The notes under the pieces: generated by a model | Seen by the model: only the letters and a program-made list of their open reading frames with translations | Database searches by the model: none | What the model was told of the DNA's origin: nothing | Source of the DNA: Pantoea sp. 18069 | Lineage (GTDB): Bacteria; Pseudomonadota; Gammaproteobacteria; Burkholderiales; Burkholderiaceae_C | DNA length: 64,000 nt | Direction: 5' to 3' | Assembly: GCF_902706035.1 (NCBI RefSeq) | Contig: NZ_CACSJA010000020.1 | Location: forward strand, 39,088 to 103,087 | Position numbers and translations under genes: made by a program | Part shown: positions 62,191 to 64,000 of the stretch, piece by piece | How the letters are laid out: each line of letters starts with the position of its first letter | Numbering within the stretch: the stretch's first letter is position 1

Positions 62191-64000
62191 CGTTTTGTCC
62201 CAAGAAGCAGCAGGGCGAACGAGCCCGTGTAATCAGAAATATCTATTTCGTATGTGTGCACCCCGGCGCCTGGATTGTCGATTGCAATTGCCGTCCCCGA
62301 TCTTTCTGTAGCACCTAGAGTCAGATTCGACGTGTAAATAACACTCCCATTCCGATACAGGCGTAGCTGAGCACCAGCGCCAAGGGCAACTGCAGCGGAA
62401 AAAAAACCGAATACAGTTACCCGACCAGCAGTCGACATATTTATGGATGCTACTTTCCCTCTTACCGTCACTGGGACAGTAATCGCGTCTCCCGCGATGT
62501 TGACGGTGTTGACTGCATTAACTGCAGAAGCCGTCAGGCTTCCAGAGAAAGTCCCAGTCGCCGCAGAAAGTGCGCCAGCAAACGTACCGCCTGCCGCCGA
62601 GAGATTGCCAGAAAATGTTCCTGTAGCAGCAGAAAGTGCCCCAGCGAATGTACCGCCCGCCGCCGAGAGGCTGCCCGAGAATGTACTAGTCCCATTCGCC
62701 AAGATAGACAACCCACCAGCCACCAAAAACCCATTTACACCAGTTGCAGACAGATTCAGATATTGGGTGTTCGCTGCGTTCTGCAGCCGCCCTGCAGTGA
62801 CCGTTCCGATGTTCGCGGCGATGGCACTGAGTGCAGTTACGCTGATCTCATTGGCAGTCACTGCGTTCGCTGCGATTTTTGCAGTGGTTACTGAATTCGA
62901 TGCCAAGTGCGATGCAGTGATCACCCCTGCCCCGATTCTCGCTGCTGCCAGCGTCCCCGCCGTAATCTTGTCGGCTGACAAATTTCCAATCATCGCGTTA
63001 ACTATGGCGCCGTCTTGAATAGCTGCAGTACCTGCTGCAATGGAATTAGCAGCAAGCTTATTCGCTGTGATTGCGCCGTCTACGATCAGGTTCGCACTTG
63101 CAGCGCGTCGGCATACGAAGTTCGTTACGAACCAGCTACCTGCCACAGCCGTACCCGTTTCGGATATAACCCGAGCGCGAGCGAAGGCTGCACCTGCAGG
63201 CATAGTCACGAAGCCCTCAATCTTCTGCCAAGTGTTTATCGCTGCTGGTGCAGCAAGGGTAACCGGCGTCTGATAACCCAAAGACGTACCCCCGGTTCCA
63301 CCTTCCGTACCATTAGGTCCGATAGCCTGAGTCTGCAGTCGTATAGCAAGTCCAGTAGTCGTAGGAGAAGATACCCAGGCAGACAAGTGGTAAACGTCTC
63401 CAGGGGATGCTTGAAAATTGCGCGACAGCGCTTGCTGCGCTGCAGCCTTGCTCAGCTGGAAGCCTGCAGGTCCAGGCATAGCGGCTGGCACTCCCGAAGT
63501 AGCCTGCACCACGGCCGTACCGTTGAACGTGATCCAGCTATTCGCATCCTGGAAGAACGGATCGAGAACAATGTTCGAGTAGTCCATCACCGTCAAGTGC
63601 TTAACCGTGATCGCATTCGCAGCGATCTGGTCAGCGCTTACCGCACCAACAGCAATCTTCGCAGTCGTAATAGCGTTAGCGATAATTTTGTCAGACGTGA
63701 TCGCGTTAGCAGCGATATTCGCAGCCGTGATAGTTCCTGCTGCGATCTCGTTTGCCGTCACCGCATTCGTAGCGATCTTGGCAGTAGTTACCGCATTAGC
63801 GATAATCTTGTCTGCCGTGATAGCATTCGTTGCGACCTTGTCCGCGATAATCGCACTTACCGCAATCTCGTTTGCAGTTACTGCTCCGGTAGCGATCTTG
63901 GCAGTCGTTACAGCATTCGCAATGATCTTGTCTACCGTGATTGCATTAGCGGCTATTTCAGTCGCAGTCACAGCATTGGCCGCGATCTTGATCGTGGTGA
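62187..64000 (-). CDS. Phage tail-tip/host-specificity protein (gpJ-like), C-terminal part
   Basis: Open to the right edge of the window, so only the C-terminal ~604 residues are seen. The right part consists of short repeats of the type AITADKIIANAVTTAKIATN and AVTANEIAAG, followed by a carbohydrate-binding-like region (AWVSSPTTTGLAIRLQTQ) and two copies of a 20-residue unit (GTFSGNLSAAGGTFAGALSA). It ends in a beta-rich tip (GVHTYEIDISDYTGSFALLL). This is the variable, receptor-binding end of gpJ-type proteins. Lower GC than the host part. Confidence 0.75.
   Translation of the reverse strand, partial: TTIKIAANAVTATEIAANAITVDKIIANAVTTAKIATGAVTANEIAVSAIIADKVATNAITADKIIANAVTTAKIATNAVTANEIAAGTITAANIAANAITSDKIIANAITTAKIAVGAVSADQIAANAITVKHLTVMDYSNIVLDPFFQDANSWITFNGTAVVQATSGVPAAMPGPAGFQLSKAAAQQALSRNFQASPGDVYHLSAWVSSPTTTGLAIRLQTQAIGPNGTEGGTGGTSLGYQTPVTLAAPAAINTWQKIEGFVTMPAGAAFARARVISETGTAVAGSWFVTNFVCRRAASANLIVDGAITANKLAANSIAAGTAAIQDGAIVNAMIGNLSADKITAGTLAAARIGAGVITASHLASNSVTTAKIAANAVTANEISVTALSAIAANIGTVTAGRLQNAANTQYLNLSATGVNGFLVAGGLSILANGTSTFSGSLSAAGGTFAGALSAATGTFSGNLSAAGGTFAGALSAATGTFSGSLTASAVNAVNTVNIAGDAITVPVTVRGKVASINMSTAGRVTVFGFFSAAVALGAGAQLRLYRNGSVIYTSNLTLGATERSGTAIAIDNPGAGVHTYEIDISDYTGSFALLLLGTKR

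Overview
The window is high-GC DNA from a betaproteobacterium, most likely a member of the Comamonadaceae (inference). The reasons are three Bug/TctC-type periplasmic receptors, ready-made CoA-ester catabolic operons, the yejABE-fabI neighbourhood and REP-like palindromes of the type ccgttc...gaacgg. The species cannot be named from the sequence alone.

Layout. 1-3320: yejE (cut by the window edge), yejB and yejA, a peptide ABC importer, divergent from fabI (3423-4223). 4479-10296: a CDF metal exporter, DUF2789, and an AtuA / AtuA-like / Bug operon with a divergent LysR. 10631-13724: a PspA - YqiJ - YqiK (flotillin) membrane-stress module of somewhat lower GC. 13820-15226: a dienelactone hydrolase and a small lipoprotein. 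15366-26203: a MocR-type regulator, a class II (degradative-type) HMG-CoA reductase and, convergent to them, a LIV-type ABC transporter plus an acyl-CoA synthetase. The same 7-10-7 inverted repeat lies upstream of both arms, so I read this as a mevalonate or related-acid catabolic regulon. An IS110-family element sits between the arms, inside a REP palindrome, and its leader carries recognisable bridge-RNA guide sequences. 26387-30525: UbiB-like kinase, TetR/DHFR-like pair, a 273-bp MITE-like element, and a GntR remnant. 30624-34375: ssuDACB sulfonate uptake and desulfonation. 34478-41494: tRNA-Ser, QmcA/NfeD, an Orn/Lys/Arg decarboxylase with a histone-H1-like tail, VanZ, and a DsrE / TlpA / persulfide-dioxygenase-like cluster. 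41624-44490: a small genomic-scrap region with a truncated yefM-like antitoxin and its operator, a group II intron 3' end, an intact RelE-type TA pair, and a dead integrase beside tRNA-Leu, followed by tRNA-Gly.

44609-57871 is a large catabolic block. One LysR (56960-57871) probably controls two operons that share an identical 14-bp operator with a second half-site at equal spacing. Operon A (47616 down to 44609) has CaiB-type CoA transferase, Bug and enoyl-CoA hydratase. Operon B (56765 down to 47749) has Bug, DUF35, a thiolase-like protein without the usual nucleophilic cysteine context, CoA transferase A/B, two acyl-CoA dehydrogenases, a FadB/J-type fusion and a PaaI thioesterase. The thiolase-like/DUF35 pair resembles the Ltp2/ChsH2 retro-aldolases of sterol side-chain breakdown.

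58214-64000 is one end of a prophage inserted in tRNA-Cys. The 3' half of the tRNA and its host terminator remain at 58162-58261, and tail genes follow up to a gpJ-like tail-tip protein that runs off the right edge.
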